Shown here one piece after another: positions 22,816 to 24,454 of a stretch of DNA of 24,454 bases (its first letter is position 1; each line of letters starts with the position of its first letter). The notes beneath the pieces are model-generated. The model was not told the DNA's origin. It searched no databases and saw only the letters and a program-made list of their open reading frames with translations. Origin of the DNA: CAZCFB01 sp964511535 (GTDB lineage Bacteria; Myxococcota_A; Polyangia; GCA-2747355; CAZCFB01); the NCBI GenBank assembly GCA_964511535.1, contig CAZEFW010000153.1, positions 1 to 24,454 of the forward strand, given 5' to 3'. The translations under genes were made by a program, and so were the position numbers.

Positions 22816-23916
22816 TCAGGAGCGGCGTCTGCGCCTTAACAACGCCAGGAGGAGCAGGAAAGAAAGAACGGATGCGTGCCCGCCAGCCCCAATGTTGCAC
22901 CCGCCGCTCAACGTATTGAACGACCCGGCCGGCCCCGGTATCGCTGTGTCCAGCTTCGGCTTCTTTCCCCTGTCCAGCTTCGGCTTCTTGCCCTTGTCCT
23001 GCTTCGGCTTGAAGGCATCCAGCTTCGGCTTCTTCAGGTCAGGCTTGGGCACGAACTTGTCTGCCTTGGGCACGAACTTGTCGGCCTTGGGCACGAACTT
23101 GTCCGGCTTGGGCACGAACTTGTCCGGCTTGGGTCCGCCTGCGTCCTGGGGCTTGAGCACGCTGTTCTTGACGAACTGCTTGACGTCGTTGAGCGAACCG
23201 TTGAAGCGGTTGACGTCGCAGTTGCCGCTGACGCCGTTGACCTTGCCGCTGGAGGTGTACTGCCAGATGGTCCACTTGTTCCAGGCGTTGGGCACCAGGG
23301 GGCATGGCTTGGAGGTGTAGTGGGCGGTCCACAGCGGGTAGGAGCTGTACTTCTTGGTCACCGCGTTGGCGTCCCAGAAGTATGAGCCGGTGTAGATGAT
23401 GGGCCGCCGGTTGGTGTTCTTCTCCATGTGAGCGATCCACTTGTCCACCGCCGCAACCACGCCGCTTGCGCTCTTGCCGCCGTTCTTCTCCAGGTCGAGC
23501 ACGGGGGGCAGGTCATCCGGTTTGAGCCCGCCGGCCGCCTTGAGCTTGTTCAGGTAGAAGTTGGCCTGGGCGATGGGGTCCTGGTCGGGCCGAAAGAACT
23601 GGTACGAGCCCCGGATGATGCCGTTCTGCTTCATGCCCTGGTAGTTCTTGGTGAAGTAGGCGTCGTCGTACTTGGTGCCGTCGCTCACCCGGGCGATGCC
23701 CCACTTGACCCCGTCAGCGGCCACCTTGCTCCAGGAAACCGTGGCCTGCCACTTGGAAACGTCGATCCCTTTGGTCGTGGTGGAGCCGCCGCATACCGTA
23801 TGCACCGCCCAGTAACCGTTGGCCACCATCCAGTCCTCGTGGTCGCGCGGGGTGCACGCCACCGTCAGCGCCAGGAGGGCGTAGCAGAGCAGGGGGGCTG
23901 TGGGGCGGCGGAGCAT
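22816..23916 (-). CDS. GH25 lysozyme-like lipoprotein with MYXO-CTERM-like tail
   Basis: The 366-residue protein has an N-terminal signal with a possible lipobox ending at Cys21 (LTVAC). The glycoside hydrolase 25 domain spans about 48-245: GIDVSKWQ with Asp52, ARVSDGTKYDDAYFTKNY, GSYQFFRP, PPVLDLE with Asp141 and Glu143, IIYTGSYFW, and WTIWQYT near the end. A Lys/Pro/Asp linker follows (about 262-325), with repeats PKPDKFV and PKADKFV. The C-terminus GGC (Cys340), a short hydrophobic helix and five arginines fit the MYXO-CTERM sorting signal. It would cleave peptidoglycan as a muramidase, for remodelling or prey killing. No Shine-Dalgarno is seen before the ATG. Confidence 0.88.
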   Translation of the reverse strand: MLRRPTAPLLCYALLALTVACTPRDHEDWMVANGYWAVHTVCGGSTTTKGIDVSKWQATVSWSKVAADGVKWGIARVSDGTKYDDAYFTKNYQGMKQNGIIRGSYQFFRPDQDPIAQANFYLNKLKAAGGLKPDDLPPVLDLEKNGGKSASGVVAAVDKWIAHMEKNTNRRPIIYTGSYFWDANAVTKKYSSYPLWTAHYTSKPCPLVPNAWNKWTIWQYTSSGKVNGVSGNCDVNRFNGSLNDVKQFVKNSVLKPQDAGGPKPDKFVPKPDKFVPKADKFVPKADKFVPKPDLKKPKLDAFKPKQDKGKKPKLDRGKKPKLDTAIPGPAGSFNTLSGGCNIGAGGHASVLSFLLLLALLRRRRRS

Positions 23917-23928
23917 CTGAGGATGATC

Positions 23929-23934
23929 AGTATA
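23929..23934 (-). promoter_or_regulatory. Possible -10 element of the GH25 gene
   Basis: TATACT on the minus strand ends 12 bases before the ATG at 23916. If used, the transcript would be leaderless or have only a few leader bases, which fits the absence of a ribosome site. No clear -35 element is present. Confidence 0.25.
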
Positions 23935-23968
23935 CTCCGGAGCGGGCAGGAATTCCCATGGCGAGGAG

Positions 23969-23986
23969 CGGCGGCTGGCGCCGCCG
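23969..23986. repeat. Perfect 7-bp stem hairpin before the octamer repeats
   Basis: CGGCGGC, loop TGGC, GCCGCCG is a perfect inverted repeat. It has no T-run and lies between the GH25 promoter region and the start of the short tandem repeat mosaic. Confidence 0.5.
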
Positions 23987-24358
23987 AATGCCAGAGTGCC
24001 AGTACGCCGGGATGCCAGAATGCCAGAATGAGCCAGCGCTGAAGCTGGAGCTGGTGCTGGGGGCCGAGGCTGAAGCTGTGGCTGGGGCTGTGGCCGGGGC
24101 CGTCGAATGACAGAACGACGAAACGACGAAACGACGAAATGACAGAACAGGCGGCCAGAGTTGGGGCTGAGGCCGAAGCTGGGGCTGGGGCTGAAGCTGA
24201 AGCTGAAGCTGTGGCTGAGGCTGAGGCTGTGGCTGAGGGGGCTGAGGGCTGATCGGGCCCGGGAGTGGTCCCGGGATCGGGAACGGGATCGGGAACGGGA
24301 TCGGGAGCGGGATCGGGTGTCGGGATCGGGAACGGGATCGGGGTCGGGATCGGCGTGC
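23986..24358. repeat. Mosaic of short tandem repeats, periods 8 and 6
   Basis: Four successive blocks are seen. Octamers of the GAATGCCA type lie at about 23986-24033. GCTG-containing hexamers (GGGCTG, GAAGCT) follow at about 24035-24105. Octamers of the GAAACGAC type, flanked by GACAGAAC, lie at about 24106-24150. GCTGAA/GCTGTG hexamers run from about 24165 to 24240, and CGGGAT/CGGGAA hexamers from about 24270 to 24355. Frames through this stretch encode only low-complexity peptides, so I treat 23917-24390 as gene-free. Confidence 0.75.
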
Positions 24359-24390
24359 GGGGCCCGCGCGGTGCGAGCCCCGCCGCGGCC

Positions 24391-24454
24391 TCACGCCGCC
24401 CGCCTCGGCCGGTGCACCAGCACCCAGAGCATGGCCGCCACCTGGTCCAGCGCC
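24391..24454 (-). CDS. C-terminal end of an unidentified gene (partial)
   Basis: The minus-strand frame entering from the right edge reads ALDQVAAMLWVLVHRPRRAA and stops with TGA at 24391-24393. The alternating hydrophobic and basic pattern and normal high-GC codon choice look like a true protein end, unlike the low-complexity frames to its left. Only about 20 residues are visible, so no function can be given. A GGGGC/GCCCC hairpin (24359-24381) follows its stop, without a T-run. Confidence 0.4.
   Translation of the reverse strand, partial: ALDQVAAMLWVLVHRPRRAA

Noticed and set aside
22444..22839. Several open frames in the HNH-lysozyme spacer
   Set aside because: All are low-complexity, overlap the inverted repeats and have no ribosome site or family motif.
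23927..24394. 155-codon minus-strand frame with PIPFPIP and PQPQLQ runs
   Set aside because: It is the direct translation of hexamer repeats; periods of 8 elsewhere in the block would break any selected frame.

Overview
The window is high-GC (roughly two thirds G+C by eye) bacterial chromosome from a myxobacterium-like lineage (Myxococcota or a related former deltaproteobacterial group). I infer this from a MYXO-CTERM-like tail on a lysozyme-like lipoprotein, lipoproteins with Asp/Pro/Lys-rich repeat linkers and a Kazal-like domain, a receiver-DUF4388 (PATAN) protein, and large soluble hybrid kinases. The inner-membrane Tat genes and outer-envelope-style lipoproteins suggest a diderm cell. 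No rRNA, tRNA, CRISPR array, integrase or transposase was recognised.

Layout. (1) 111-4181, minus strand: an envelope operon uppS-cdsA-(degenerate metallo-beta-lactamase/beta-CASP protein)-tatB-tatC, with an ATGA overlap and short gaps. (2) 4343-6065, plus: a YbjN-like protein, PspA/IM30 and a nickel superoxide dismutase whose active-site His directly follows a Sec-type signal peptide. (3) 6075-12872, minus: SAM-dependent O-methyltransferase, cobalamin-dependent methionine synthase MetH, a STAS/SpoIIAA-like protein and a hybrid histidine kinase; the last three genes are joined by GTGA stop/start overlaps. (4) 12992-14389, minus: a pseudo-receiver (Asp to Glu) fused to DUF4388. (5) 14515-17951, minus: an orphan FHIPEP-family export gate protein (SctV/FlhA) overlapping an intact MBL/beta-CASP nuclease. 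(6) 18061-20314, plus: a ClpX-like ATPase without the N-terminal zinc domain, then thiL. (7) 20321-24454: accessory-looking DNA with a Kazal-like lipoprotein, a DUF222-HNH nuclease, a strongly structured 384-bp spacer, a GH25 lysozyme-like lipoprotein, a 470-bp mosaic of short tandem repeats, and the tail of one more gene.

Most notable: the periplasm-targeted Ni-SOD with altered second-shell residues and a palindrome at its start; the zinc-site-dead MBL protein inside the uppS-cdsA-tat operon; heptanucleotide repeat arrays in several spacers; the nested inverted repeats beside the HNH gene; the orphan export gate; and the zinc-finger-less ClpX. All family calls come from reading motifs; no database search was possible.
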